Source: Paractinoplanes polyasparticus
GTDB lineage: Bacteria; Actinomycetota; Actinomycetes; Mycobacteriales; Micromonosporaceae
Assembly (NCBI RefSeq): GCF_019710575.1
Contig: NZ_JAHWFK010000004.1
Location: forward strand, 62,001 to 126,000
DNA: 64,000 nucleotides
Direction of reading: 5' to 3'
The notes beneath the pieces are model-generated. The model did not search any database and was not told where the DNA came from. It saw only the letters and a list, made by a program, of their open reading frames with translations. Below, one piece after another: positions 33,056 to 41,477 of this stretch. Position 1 is the stretch's first letter. Each line of letters opens with the position of its first letter. The translations under genes and the position numbers were made by a program.

Positions 33056-33709
33056 TCACGACGGAGCGGTCACGACCGTGACGGCGACGACCGCGGTGGA
33101 GGCAGCGATCGCCGCCGCGGTCCGGACCACCGCCGTGTTCACCGCGTCTGCACCCCAGTTGCCCTGCTCGAGCGCCTTGGCGCGCTCGATGACGGGGGTC
33201 GACCAGGCCAGCTGGGGTCGCAGCATCGGCAGGGCGCCGCTCGCCGACAGCAACGCCGTCAACGCGGCGGTCCGCGCGTCGGGTTCCGCGCCGTCGACCA
33301 GGACGGCGCGGATCTTGGCGCGCACGGCGGCCTCGTGCTCGTGCTCGGCCGCGGGCAGCTGCGTCATCCGGAACAGGCCGAGCACGCGCTTCTTCTCGCG
33401 CCGGATCAGGCCGCGCTCGAGCAGCCGGTCGATCACCGGGTCCCACAGGGACGAGCCGATCGTGAGCAGCAGAGTCTGCGCGCCGCGGGGCTTCTCGGCC
33501 ACCTTGTCGTACGCGTCCTGCAGCAGCGGGTCGGGCAGCGGCCCGTCCCCCACGGCGTGCACCTTGCTGCCGTCGGTCTCGATGCGCCCGAGCAGCGCCA
33601 ACTCGACGAGCACAGCGCCGCCGAGCGTGTAAGGGAGCGTGCCGGCGGCGGCCGGGGTGCCGGTCTCGTCGTCGAGCAGCAGCAACATCAGGTCTTCGAC
33701 GATCAACAT
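33056..33709 (-). CDS. GPP34 (Golgi phosphoprotein 3-like) family protein
   Basis: A 217-residue protein of the GPP34/GOLPH3 family that is widespread in actinomycetes: LIVEDLMLLLLDDETG at the N terminus, LPYTLGGAVLVELALLGRIE, then LLERGLIRREKKRVLGLFRMTQLP. Eukaryotic relatives bind phosphoinositides; the bacterial role is unknown. It lies 23 bp downstream of the DesR-like response regulator on the same strand and may be in its operon. Confidence 0.9.
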   Translation of the reverse strand: MLIVEDLMLLLLDDETGTPAAAGTLPYTLGGAVLVELALLGRIETDGSKVHAVGDGPLPDPLLQDAYDKVAEKPRGAQTLLLTIGSSLWDPVIDRLLERGLIRREKKRVLGLFRMTQLPAAEHEHEAAVRAKIRAVLVDGAEPDARTAALTALLSASGALPMLRPQLAWSTPVIERAKALEQGNWGADAVNTAVVRTAAAIAASTAVVAVTVVTAPS

Positions 33710-33732
33710 GGTCTTCCCCTCGTAGGACGAAC

Positions 33733-34335
33733 TCAGAGCCAGTCGTGTTCGCGGGCGTAGCGGGCCGCGTCGTGGCGGGTCTGCGTCTGGGTCTTCCGCA
33801 TGGCGTTGGACAGGTAGTTGCGTACGGTGCCCGGAGCCAGATGCAGCCGGGTGGCGATCTCGGCGACCGAGTAACCGTCGCGGGTCACCCGCAGCACGTC
33901 GGCCTCGCGCTCGGTGAGCGGGGAGTCGTCGATGACGGCGAGCGCGGAGACATCCGGGTCGATCCAGCGCCGGCCCTCGTGGAGCGTGGCGATCACCGAC
34001 GTGATGTGGGCGGGCTCGGCCGCCTTGCTGACGAAGCCCTGCACCCCCAGCTTCAAGGCCTTGCGCAGCACGCCGGGACGCGCGTGCCGGGTCAGCATGA
34101 GAATCACCTGCTCGGGCCGGCTGCGGCGGATCTCGGCGACCGCGCCCAACCCGTCCACCCCCGGCATCTCCAGGTCGATGACGAGCACATCGGGGGAGTG
34201 GGCGAGCGTTTCCCGTACGGCGGAAGCACCGTCGAACGCCTCGGCCAGCACCGTGATGTCGCCCTCGAGCGGCAGCAGGGCGGCCAGGGCCTTGCGCAGC
34301 AACGCCTCGTCGTCGGCCAGCACCACGGTCGTCAT
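33733..34335 (-). CDS. NarL/DesR-type response regulator
   Basis: A 200-residue two-domain regulator. The receiver domain (1-120) has the acidic pair in VVLADDEAL, phospho-acceptor Asp in DVLVIDLEMPGVDG and switch Lys in GFVSKAAE. The LuxR/GerE DNA-binding domain (about 135-195) has LTEREADVLRVTRDGYSVAEIATRLHLAPGTVRNYLSNAM. The ATG at 34335 overlaps the kinase stop codon (ATGA). The likely target is the divergent ABC-2 transporter operon at 35535, a common arrangement for DesKR-like pairs. Confidence 0.93.
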   Translation of the reverse strand: MTTVVLADDEALLRKALAALLPLEGDITVLAEAFDGASAVRETLAHSPDVLVIDLEMPGVDGLGAVAEIRRSRPEQVILMLTRHARPGVLRKALKLGVQGFVSKAAEPAHITSVIATLHEGRRWIDPDVSALAVIDDSPLTEREADVLRVTRDGYSVAEIATRLHLAPGTVRNYLSNAMRKTQTQTRHDAARYAREHDWL

Positions 34336-35426
34336 CGGAACACCGCCGCCGTCACGAACTCCCCTTCCCGCAGCGAGACCGTCAGCTCGCCGCCCTCCTC
34401 GGCCACCCGGCGCCGCAGCGTGGACAGCCCGCGCAACTCGGGCAGCGTCTCGCCCCGCGCCCCGTCGTTGACGATCGTGATGCCGTCCGCGGAGAGCGTC
34501 ATCCGCACCTGGGTGGCCTGGGCGTGGCGCAGGATGTTGGTCGTCGTCTCCCGCAGCACCTGGCCGAGCAGCTCGGCGGTGCGGGCGTCCGCCTCGGCCT
34601 CGCGGGTGATCCGGACTGCTATGCCGGCCGCTTCGAACAGGTTCTTGGCGTTCTCGAGCTCGGCCGTCAGGTTCAGCCGGCGTTGGCCGTACGCCAGTTC
34701 CTTGGTCTGTTTGATGGTGTCGCTGACGAGCAGGTTGATTTCGCGCAGCTCCTCCTCGGCCCGCTCCGGATCGGCTCGGACCAGCTTCTGCGCGAGCGCC
34801 GCCTTCAGCTTGACCACGTGCAGCGTGTGGCCCTGGATGTCGTGCAGGTCGCCGGCGAACCGGACGCGCTCGCGGATGACGGCCAGCTCGGCCTCGCGCT
34901 GTTTGGACACCTCGAGCTCCTGGACGATGTCGTAGAACCGCTCGCCGACGTACGACAGCGCCATGATCAGCGCGGTGACGCCGACCGGGATCAGGATGTA
35001 CTTCTGCGCGTCGCCGGGCTCGACGAGCAGCCGCAGCGCCCCGACGGCGCCGACGTAGCCGACCAGCGCGACACCCGCCGCGTACCGCAGGCGGGGCAGC
35101 CGAGGAATGGCCAGCGACCCCACGCTCGCGACCCCCCACCACGCGTTCGGACTGTCGATCACGAGCGCCCCGAGGGGCCACACCACGGCGCCGATGATCA
35201 GGCACGGGACCGCGACCCGGCCGACGTCGTTGGCCGTCCACCGCTCGAACGCGACCACCGCCGCCGCCGCGCCCGGCGCCAGGATGAAGGCGTGCCACCA
35301 GACCTGCAGGTCGACCATCACCACGACCACGGCCGCGAGGATGATGGGCGGCAGCGCGGTGGCCAGGTTCAGTCGCCGCAGCCGGCCCTGGGTGGCCTCG
35401 GTGAGCTGCAGCGCGTGGGAGTTCAC
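34332..35426 (-). CDS. DesK-like sensor histidine kinase
   Basis: A 364-residue NarL-group kinase. About five membrane helices occupy residues 20-150 (TALPPIILAAVVVVMVDLQVW, VPCLIIGAVVWPLGALVI, YILIPVGVTALIMALSYVG). A coiled coil then leads to the HisKA_3 box with phospho-acceptor His in FAGDLHDIQGHTLHVVKLK. The ATPase domain is shorter (RETTTNILRHAQATQVRM, TIVNDGARG) with a degenerate final G box (LRGLSTLRRRVAEEGG). I chose the GTG at 35426 (MNSHALQLTEATQG), about 110 bp from the divergent ABC genes. DesK-like kinases often sense membrane or antibiotic stress. Confidence 0.9.
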   Translation of the reverse strand: MNSHALQLTEATQGRLRRLNLATALPPIILAAVVVVMVDLQVWWHAFILAPGAAAAVVAFERWTANDVGRVAVPCLIIGAVVWPLGALVIDSPNAWWGVASVGSLAIPRLPRLRYAAGVALVGYVGAVGALRLLVEPGDAQKYILIPVGVTALIMALSYVGERFYDIVQELEVSKQREAELAVIRERVRFAGDLHDIQGHTLHVVKLKAALAQKLVRADPERAEEELREINLLVSDTIKQTKELAYGQRRLNLTAELENAKNLFEAAGIAVRITREAEADARTAELLGQVLRETTTNILRHAQATQVRMTLSADGITIVNDGARGETLPELRGLSTLRRRVAEEGGELTVSLREGEFVTAAVFR

Positions 35427-35534
35427 ACCCCCAGTATTCGGACCTTCGGGGGCGTCGCACAGTGACACCACGTCATACGGGGTCGTGACACGGCGGCACT
35501 GACCGGCGCGCGGATCCGCTGGTGTGATCGAGTC

Positions 35535-36407
35535 ATGTCCACGCCAGTCATCGAAGTCGAGAAGTTGAACCTCAAGTACGGCGACTTCCACGCCGTGAAG
35601 GATCTGTCGTTCGAGGTGCGCCCCGGGGAGCTGTACGCGCTGCTCGGCACGAACGGAGCCGGCAAGACCTCGGCCCTGGAGACGATCGAGGGGCACCGGG
35701 AGCCGACCTCGGGCACCGTACGCGTCTTCGGCCACAGCCCGCGCGACCGCAAGGCCGTGCGTCCCCGGATGGGCATCATGCTCCAGGAGAGCGGTTTCTC
35801 CCCCGATCTCACCGTAGGGGAGTCGGTGCGCCTGATCGGGCAGCTCACCGGTCGCACGGACGATGTCGGCCGGGTGCTCGACGTCGTCGGGCTGACCCGC
35901 AAGGCCGGCACTCTGGTCTCGCAGCTCTCCGGCGGTGAGAAGCGCCGCCTGGACTTCGCCACCGCCGTGTACGGCACGCCCGAGCTGATCTTCCTGGACG
36001 AGCCGACCACGGGTCTCGACATCCAGTCCCGCGACGCCCTGTGGGAGTCGGTCGACCGGCTCCGCGAGAACGGCTCCACCATCGTGCTGACCACGCACTA
36101 TCTGGAGGAGGCGCAGCAGCGCGCCGACCGGATCGGTCTCATGCACCAGGGCGTCTTCCGCCGCCAGGGCACGGTCGGCGACCTGACCCGCGCTCTGCCC
36201 TCGCACATCCGGTTCGCGTTCCCGGACGGGCCGGCGCTGCCGCTTCCCTCGTCGGCCGACGGGAACACCGTGGTCATCGAGACCTTCGAGCTGCAGAAGG
36301 ACCTGCACCTGCTGCTCGGCTGGGCGCAGGACAACGGCGTCGAGCTCCGCGACCTGTCCGCCGGGCCGACCAGCCTGGACGACGTCTTCCGCTCCATCGA
36401 AGCCTAG
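35535..36407 (+). CDS. ABC-2 type exporter, ATP-binding subunit
   Basis: A 290-residue ATPase with Walker A GTNGAGKTSALETIEG, Q loop MLQESGFSPDLTVGES, signature LSGGEKRRLDFATA, Walker B LIFLDEPTTGLD and H loop TTHYLEEAQQRADRIGLM. The C-terminal 60 residues are the usual extension of drug/lipid exporters. It is encoded 9 bp ahead of its permease and is divergent from the DesK/DesR pair, which probably induces it. Confidence 0.93.
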   Translation: MSTPVIEVEKLNLKYGDFHAVKDLSFEVRPGELYALLGTNGAGKTSALETIEGHREPTSGTVRVFGHSPRDRKAVRPRMGIMLQESGFSPDLTVGESVRLIGQLTGRTDDVGRVLDVVGLTRKAGTLVSQLSGGEKRRLDFATAVYGTPELIFLDEPTTGLDIQSRDALWESVDRLRENGSTIVLTTHYLEEAQQRADRIGLMHQGVFRRQGTVGDLTRALPSHIRFAFPDGPALPLPSSADGNTVVIETFELQKDLHLLLGWAQDNGVELRDLSAGPTSLDDVFRSIEA

Positions 36408-36416
36408 GGGGCTCTC

Positions 36417-37124
36417 ATGTTCGCCATCGCTCGCAGTGAGCTCATCCAGATGTTCCGCAACCGCCTGGTGCTGGTCACCAGCTTCATCATGCCGGTGGCG
36501 GTCAGCGCGTTCTTCATCTACCGCCACGAGGCGTTCGCCACGATCGGCAGCCTCGGCTACATCGCGGCGATCGTCATGTTCACGGTCGGGGCGTTCGGCC
36601 TCTACACGACCGCGGTGACGACCTTGGCCTCCCGCCGGCAGAACCTGTTCCTCAAGCGGCTGCGCTCCACCGCGGCCGATGACAGGAGCATCCTGGGCGG
36701 GCTGCTGCTGCCTGTCACCGTGCTCTCCGTGGTCCAGATCACCGCGATCCTGACCGTGTTCGGCGCGGTGAGCGGCAAGCCCGGCAGCATCGCCCTGCTG
36801 GCGCCGGCCGCCGTGGCCATCGTGGCCATGATGGTCGGGCTGGCCCTGGCCACGGCCGGGCTCACCAACTCGCCCGAGCACGCCCAGGTGACGACGCTGC
36901 CGGTCAGCCTCGGGGTCATCGCGGTGGCCAGCTGGGTCGGCATCAGCGGCACCGAGGAGCTCACCCTGCTCAAGCGGCTGCTGCCGGGCGGCGCGGCCAC
37001 CGAGATGGTCGTCGACGCCTGGAACGGCAGCGCCTCGGTGATCCTGCTCGCGCCGACCCTGGCCTGGGTCGTGGTGGCCGTGGCCCTCGCCGCGCGTCTG
37101 TTCCGCTGGGAGCCCCGCCGCTGA
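36417..37124 (+). CDS. ABC-2 type exporter, permease subunit
   Basis: A 235-residue protein with six helices (LVLVTSFIMPVAVSAFFIY, LGYIAAIVMFTVGAFGLYTTAVTTLASRR, LLLPVTVLSVVQITAILTVFG, APAAVAIVAMMVGLALATAGL, TLPVSLGVIAVASWVGISG, VILLAPTLAWVVVAVALAARLF). The coupling segment ASRRQNLFLKRLRSTA is typical of ABC-2 permeases. It forms the exporter with the preceding ATPase; the substrate is unknown but membrane-active compounds are usual. Confidence 0.9.
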   Translation: MFAIARSELIQMFRNRLVLVTSFIMPVAVSAFFIYRHEAFATIGSLGYIAAIVMFTVGAFGLYTTAVTTLASRRQNLFLKRLRSTAADDRSILGGLLLPVTVLSVVQITAILTVFGAVSGKPGSIALLAPAAVAIVAMMVGLALATAGLTNSPEHAQVTTLPVSLGVIAVASWVGISGTEELTLLKRLLPGGAATEMVVDAWNGSASVILLAPTLAWVVVAVALAARLFRWEPRR

Positions 37125-37141
37125 CCTAATCTGGTCGTGAC

Positions 37142-38203
37142 ATGACTGCTGACCTGCTGGAAATCCGCCGCATCTACGCCGAGCCGGCGGCGGCCGCGCT
37201 CCCCCGCGGCCGTGAGGTGCTAGCCCGCTTCCCCGGCGCCGAGGTGGTCGAGGTCGAGAGCCACCAGCGCATCGACGAGCTCTACGGCGACGAGACCAAC
37301 GTCAACCGGTGGGTGCGGATCAAGCGCGAGGCGCTGGTCCTCGGCGTGAAGAAGACGCTGACCGCCCGTCCCAACGGGCGGTCAGCCGACTTCATCGCCC
37401 CGTCCACGGCCAACGGCTGCGCGATGGCCTGCGCCTACTGTTACGTGCCGCGGCACAAGGGCTACAGCAACCCGGTCACGGTCTTCGCCAACATCGACAA
37501 GATCCTGGCGTACGTGGGTCGGCACGCCGCCCGCCAGGGCCCGAAGCCCGCCCCGAACGAGTGCGACCCGCACGCCTGGGTCTACGACATCGGCGAGAAC
37601 TCCGACTGCAGTGTCGACGCGCTGATCAGCGACAACGTGCGCGACCTGGTCGAACAGTTCCGCTGGATGCCGACGGCGAAGGCCTCGTTCGCCACCAAGC
37701 ACGTCAACCGCGACCTGCTCACCTGGGACCCGCAGGGCCGCACCCGGATCCGCTTCTCACTGATGCCCGCCCGCGACGCCAAACTGCTCGACATCCGTAC
37801 GACCCCGGTCGCGCAGCGGATGGCCGCGATCAACGACTTCGTCGAGGCCGGTTACGAGGTGCACGTCAACTTCAGCCCGGTCGTGGTCCGCGACGGCTGG
37901 CTCGCCTCCTGGGCCGAGCTGCTGGCGGAGCTGGACGCGGCGCTCGGTCCGGCCGCTCGCGCCCAACTGGCCGCCGAGGTGATCTTCCTTACTCACAACC
38001 GCGACCTGCACCAGGTCAACCTGGGTTGGCACCCGAAGGCGGAAGAGCTGCTGTGGCGTCCCGAGCTGCAACAGGTGAAGCGCTCCGAGAACGGCTCGCT
38101 GAACGTCCGCTATCGCACCGGTTCGAAGGGCCAGTACGTCAACGCTCTGGTCGACCTGATCGGCGAGCGGCTCCCGTACTGCCGCGTCCGCTACGCGTTC
38201 TGA
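37142..38203 (+). CDS. spore photoproduct lyase family radical SAM protein
   Basis: A 353-residue radical SAM enzyme. The iron-sulfur motif is CAMACAYC at residues 93-100 (Cx3Cx2C), preceded by FIAPSTANG and followed by YVPRHKGYSNPVTVFANID, a phrase found in the actinobacterial SplB-like family. Spore photoproduct lyase repairs thymine dimers in spores using SAM and a 4Fe-4S cluster; actinobacterial homologues are similar in length and may act in spore or sporangium DNA repair. The lyase-specific Cys near the C terminus was not located, so the exact reaction is open. Start ATG at 37142; 3 bp ahead of the RNA-ligase-like gene. Confidence 0.82.
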   Translation: MTADLLEIRRIYAEPAAAALPRGREVLARFPGAEVVEVESHQRIDELYGDETNVNRWVRIKREALVLGVKKTLTARPNGRSADFIAPSTANGCAMACAYCYVPRHKGYSNPVTVFANIDKILAYVGRHAARQGPKPAPNECDPHAWVYDIGENSDCSVDALISDNVRDLVEQFRWMPTAKASFATKHVNRDLLTWDPQGRTRIRFSLMPARDAKLLDIRTTPVAQRMAAINDFVEAGYEVHVNFSPVVVRDGWLASWAELLAELDAALGPAARAQLAAEVIFLTHNRDLHQVNLGWHPKAEELLWRPELQQVKRSENGSLNVRYRTGSKGQYVNALVDLIGERLPYCRVRYAF

Positions 38204-38206
38204 GCC

Positions 38207-38668
38207 GTGCACACCGTCGAACTGCTGCCCTCGGCTGAGCCGGCTTCCCGCGTACGCGAGCTCTGGGCCCGGCTGCAGAAGGCCGGGCTCCCCAGCCTGG
38301 CCACCCACGCCCACGGGACGAATCGCCCCCATCTCACCGTCGTGACCGCCTCATCGCTGTCCGGCCTCCCGCCGTTGCCGCTCCCCATCGCAGCGACGCT
38401 CACCGAGGTGCGCCTTCTGGGCCGCGCACTGGTGTGGGCGATCGAGCCGTCGCCCTCCTTGCGGGCGCTGCACGAGGCGGTATGGTCGTCGGTGGGCGGC
38501 TGGCCTTCGCCGGAAGAGTTCGTGCCACACCTCAGCCTGGCCCTGCGCGTGCCACCGTCGTCACAAGCAGCCGCCCTGCAGTTGCTGACCGCGGTGCCCC
38601 CGATGTCCGGGTCGTTCGTGGCCGCCCGCACCTACGACACCGAGAGACGCACAGCACACCCTCTGTGA
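38207..38668 (+). CDS. 2'-5' RNA ligase / cyclic phosphodiesterase-like protein
   Basis: A 153-residue 2H phosphoesterase. The two catalytic HxS/T motifs are visible as PHLTVVTA (about residue 42) and PHLSLALRV (about residue 106). These enzymes join or open 2'-5' RNA or cyclic phosphate ends. The start is a GTG three bases after the stop of the photolyase-like gene, so the two are probably cotranscribed, which suggests a nucleic-acid repair function. Confidence 0.85.
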   Translation: MHTVELLPSAEPASRVRELWARLQKAGLPSLATHAHGTNRPHLTVVTASSLSGLPPLPLPIAATLTEVRLLGRALVWAIEPSPSLRALHEAVWSSVGGWPSPEEFVPHLSLALRVPPSSQAAALQLLTAVPPMSGSFVAARTYDTERRTAHPL

Positions 38669-38751
38669 GCCGCCCGGGCTGACAGGCAATTCTCAGGGCA
38701 GCCGTCGATACTGCTGGGGGTCCTGCCGTCGAACCTGCTCGAGGAGTTTTC

Positions 38752-39600
38752 GTGTCCGTGCTCGCTCAAGCCGCCCCCGAGACGTCCGGCGGGCTGACCG
38801 GGTGGGCCGTCGGCCTCATGGACTCACTGGGTGGCGTGGGCGCGGCCCTGATCGTCGGCCTCGACAACCTGTTCCCGCCGATCCCGAGCGAGCTGGTGCT
38901 GCCGCTGGCCGGCTTCTCGGCCAGCCGGGGCGTGTTCAGCCTGCCCGAGGCCCTCTTCTGGACCACGCTGGGCTCGGTCGTCGGCGCGATCATCGTCTAT
39001 TGGGCCGGCGCCCTGCTCGGCCGTGAGCGCACCCGCCGGCTGGTCGGGCTGATCCCGCTGGTCAAGGTGCAGGATTTCGACCGCTGCGAGGAATGGTTCG
39101 CCAAGCACGGCACCAAGGCGGTCTTCTTCGGGCGCATGGTGCCGCTGTTCCGAAGTTTCATCTCGCTGCCGGCCGGCGTCGAACGGATGAGCTTCTGGAA
39201 GTTCACCGTGCTCACCACCCTCGGCAGCTTCATCTGGAACACGCTGTTCGTGACGGCGGGCTACATCCTCGGCGAGAACTGGCATCGCGTCGAGGGCTAC
39301 GCCGGCGTCTTCCAGAAGATCGTCATCGCCGGCGTGGTGATCGGCATCGGATACTTCGTCTGGCAGCGACTGCGGTCCAACCGTCTCGGGCCCCCCGACG
39401 CCGACGCCACCATGGTGCTCCCGGTGATCCGCGACCGCCGCTCCGACGCGTCCGACGTAGGTCTCAACGGTCTGCTCGGCCAGCGCGACAACGACGCCAC
39501 CACGGTCCTGCGCGCCGTGCGCGAGCCGCGCCCCAACCACGACCTCGACGCCACGATGATCATGCGTCCCGACCGCGACGACCGCCCGCACCGCCGCTGA
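38752..39600 (+). CDS. DedA-family membrane protein
   Basis: A 282-residue DedA/SNARE-associated protein. The core is FPPIPSELVLPLAGFSASRGVF, GSVVGAIIVYWAGALLGRERTRRLVG, AVFFGRMVPLFRSFISLPAGVERMSFWKFTVLTTLGSFIWNTLFVTAGYILGENW, including the Arg of the GRMVPLFR motif. DedA proteins move lipids (undecaprenyl-phosphate or phosphatidyl lipids) across the membrane. The C-terminal 70 residues are cytosolic, with short repeats of DATMVL / DATTVLR / DATMIMR. The GTG start at 38752 follows GAGGAG. Confidence 0.9.
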   Translation: MSVLAQAAPETSGGLTGWAVGLMDSLGGVGAALIVGLDNLFPPIPSELVLPLAGFSASRGVFSLPEALFWTTLGSVVGAIIVYWAGALLGRERTRRLVGLIPLVKVQDFDRCEEWFAKHGTKAVFFGRMVPLFRSFISLPAGVERMSFWKFTVLTTLGSFIWNTLFVTAGYILGENWHRVEGYAGVFQKIVIAGVVIGIGYFVWQRLRSNRLGPPDADATMVLPVIRDRRSDASDVGLNGLLGQRDNDATTVLRAVREPRPNHDLDATMIMRPDRDDRPHRR

Positions 39601-39628
39601 CCGAGGTCGTTCTTCGTACGCTGTCTCG

Positions 39629-40495
39629 ATGTCCGACCTGACCCGCGTGGCCCGCCGTTGTTCCCGGATCGTCGACTCGCGCGCGTTCGAAGTGACCATC
39701 GTCGTGATGATCGGGGCCAACGCGGTTCTGCTCTGCGTCGAGACCTATCCGCACCTGGTCGCCTCGGCGCCGTACCTGCACCTGCTGGAGTGGTTCTTCC
39801 GGTTCGTGTTCGTCACCGAGATCGCCATCCGGATCCTCGCCTACGGCCGCCGTCCACAGGACTTCTTCAAGCACGGCTGGAACGTCTTCGACTTCATCGT
39901 CATCGCCGCGGTCTTCATCCCCGGGCTGCACGGGGACACGGTCGCGCTGCGCGTCATCCGCATGGCCCGCGTGGTGCGGCTGGTCCGTTTCTCGCCGGGC
40001 TTGCGCACGATCGTGACCGCGCTGCTGCGCAGCCTGCCCGGCGTCGGCGGCTTCCTCGCCCTCGCCCTGGTCACGTTCTACGTGTACGGCATGGCGGGCT
40101 GGCTGATCTTCGGCGAGGTCTACCCCGAGGACTACGGCACGATCGGCCGGGCCGTGCTCACGCTGTTCGTGCTGCTCTCGCTGGAAACGCTGCCCGACCT
40201 GATCCAGCAGGGCATGGAGCTGTCCCCGTGGACGCTCGTGTACTACGTCAGCTACGTGTTGATCACCGTGAACCTGTTGCTCAACATCCTCGTCGCCGTC
40301 ATCGTCAACTCGATGGAGGAGGCCCGTCGCCTCGAGATGACCGAGAGCCTGGGCGCCGACGAGGACGAGGACGGCGTGCCCGACGACATCGACCGCATCC
40401 TGGTCAGCCAGCGCCTCGACGACCTGCGCACGATGATCGCCGAACTCGAACGCGACCTGCGCATCGACCGCCGTCCTCGATTTAAGGATCTTTAA
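39629..40495 (+). CDS. voltage-gated cation channel (bacterial Nav-like)
   Basis: A 288-residue six-helix channel subunit. S1 FEVTIVVMIGANAVLLCVE, S2 FFRFVFVTEIAIRIL, S3 NVFDFIVIAAVFIPG, S4 with Arg at every third position (RVIRMARVVRLVRF), S5 LALALVTFYVYGMAGWLIFG, a pore loop TLFVLLSLETLPDL and S6 YVLITVNLLLNILVAVIVNSMEEARR. The pore aligns with the NaChBac filter TLESWAS but reads SLETLPD, losing the Trp and the Ser. An acidic linker (GADEDEDGVPDD) and a C-terminal coiled coil follow, as in tetrameric bacterial sodium channels. Ion selectivity is uncertain. Confidence 0.85.
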   Translation: MSDLTRVARRCSRIVDSRAFEVTIVVMIGANAVLLCVETYPHLVASAPYLHLLEWFFRFVFVTEIAIRILAYGRRPQDFFKHGWNVFDFIVIAAVFIPGLHGDTVALRVIRMARVVRLVRFSPGLRTIVTALLRSLPGVGGFLALALVTFYVYGMAGWLIFGEVYPEDYGTIGRAVLTLFVLLSLETLPDLIQQGMELSPWTLVYYVSYVLITVNLLLNILVAVIVNSMEEARRLEMTESLGADEDEDGVPDDIDRILVSQRLDDLRTMIAELERDLRIDRRPRFKDL

Positions 40496-40580
40496 GGTAG
40501 AGCCCTCATCTGCCGGCACGACCGGGGTCGTAGTTGTCGATGCTGCACCAAGCAGCACCCGACGGCGAAGGAGCTTCACG

Positions 40581-41297
40581 ATGTATCGGACCCGGCAGCG
40601 CAAGATGACCTCGACGACGCGCAAGGTCGTCCTGGGAGCTTCGGCGCTGGCGCTGGCGGGTGGCGCGTTCGCCGTCAGCACCGGCATGAGCAGCGCGGGC
40701 GAGAACTGCGTAGGCCTCGACCAGGCCCTGCGCCAGAACCTGCAGTTCATCGCGGGCCAGCGCTCGGCGCCCGACGCCCAGTCCGAGGCCCGGATCGCCA
40801 ACCGCCAGGCGGTGGTCGACCTGATCAACCAGCGCCGCGCGGTAGCCGGCTGCGACGCCGACGTGGCCGGCGAGGTCCCCGGCGCCGCCGCCCCCGCCGG
40901 CAACCAGGGTGGCAACCAGGCGACGAAGCCCCCGGCCGCGAAGCCCCCGGCCGCGAAGCCCCCGGCCGCGAAGCCCCCGGCCGCGAACCCGCCCGCGGCC
41001 AACCCGCCGGCCGCCAATCCCCCGGCCGGCAACGCCGGGACAGGCGCGGGCGAGGTCGTCTGCAAGGGCTCGACTGTGACGCTCTCCGGCGAGGCCGGCG
41101 CTCCCTTCGCCTCGAGCGGCACGTTCCCGATCGGCACCACCTTGAAGGTCACCAACCTCGACAACAACAAGAGCACCACGGTCAAGGTGGAGACCACCTC
41201 GGGCAGCTGCATCCTGCTCAACAACGCCGCCTTCGAACAGGTCCGCGAGCCCGGCAAGTTCCTCATCCGCCGCGCCGTCATCGAGCGGGTCGGCTGA
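40581..41297 (+). CDS. secreted protein with PPAAK linker and RlpA-like double-psi barrel
   Basis: 238 residues. Signal peptide KVVLGASALALAGGAFAVSTG, then a helical region with one Cys pair (NCVGLDQALRQNLQFIAGQR), a low-complexity linker of PPAAK/PPAAN repeats (residues about 115-150) and a C-terminal domain (VTLSGEAGAPFASSGTFPIGTTLKVTNLDNNKSTTVKVE) that resembles a double-psi beta-barrel of RlpA. The catalytic acid of lytic transglycosylases was not identified, so it may only bind glycan. The ATG at 40581 follows GAAGGAG at seven bases. A strong hairpin lies about 100 bp downstream. Confidence 0.72.
   Translation: MYRTRQRKMTSTTRKVVLGASALALAGGAFAVSTGMSSAGENCVGLDQALRQNLQFIAGQRSAPDAQSEARIANRQAVVDLINQRRAVAGCDADVAGEVPGAAAPAGNQGGNQATKPPAAKPPAAKPPAAKPPAANPPAANPPAANPPAGNAGTGAGEVVCKGSTVTLSGEAGAPFASSGTFPIGTTLKVTNLDNNKSTTVKVETTSGSCILLNNAAFEQVREPGKFLIRRAVIERVG
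40926..40985 (+). repeat. four perfect 15-bp repeats encoding the PPAAK linker
   Basis: AAGCCCCCGGCCGCG repeated at 40926, 40941, 40956 and 40971, then diverged PPAAN units to about 41035. Copy number is likely to vary between strains. Confidence 0.9.
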
Positions 41298-41401
41298 CCC
41301 CAACCGCTCCCCTACCTGTTCCGGCACCCACCGGAAGAGCCACGCCGCCGCCCGGCGAGGGTCCCCAGACGCGCCGCCGCTCGGCAAGGCGTCGGCCGGA
41401 G

Positions 41402-41433
41402 CGCCCGGCGAACGAGTAACCGTTCGCCGGGCG
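41402..41433. terminator. bidirectional hairpin terminator
   Basis: Perfect 13-bp arms CGCCCGGCGAACG (41402-41414) and CGTTCGCCGGGCG (41421-41433) with a 6-base loop, placed between the convergent RlpA-like and HAD genes. No T tract. Confidence 0.85.
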
Positions 41434-41477
41434 TGCCCGTGTCCGCCGCCCGGCGTGTTCAATGATGGGTGCCTGGC

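Noticed and set aside
35427-36881. Extension of the DesK-like kinase frame far upstream on the minus strand
   Set aside because: The extension is antisense to the ABC ATPase and permease genes and is compositionally a shadow; the kinase proper starts at the GTG at 35426.
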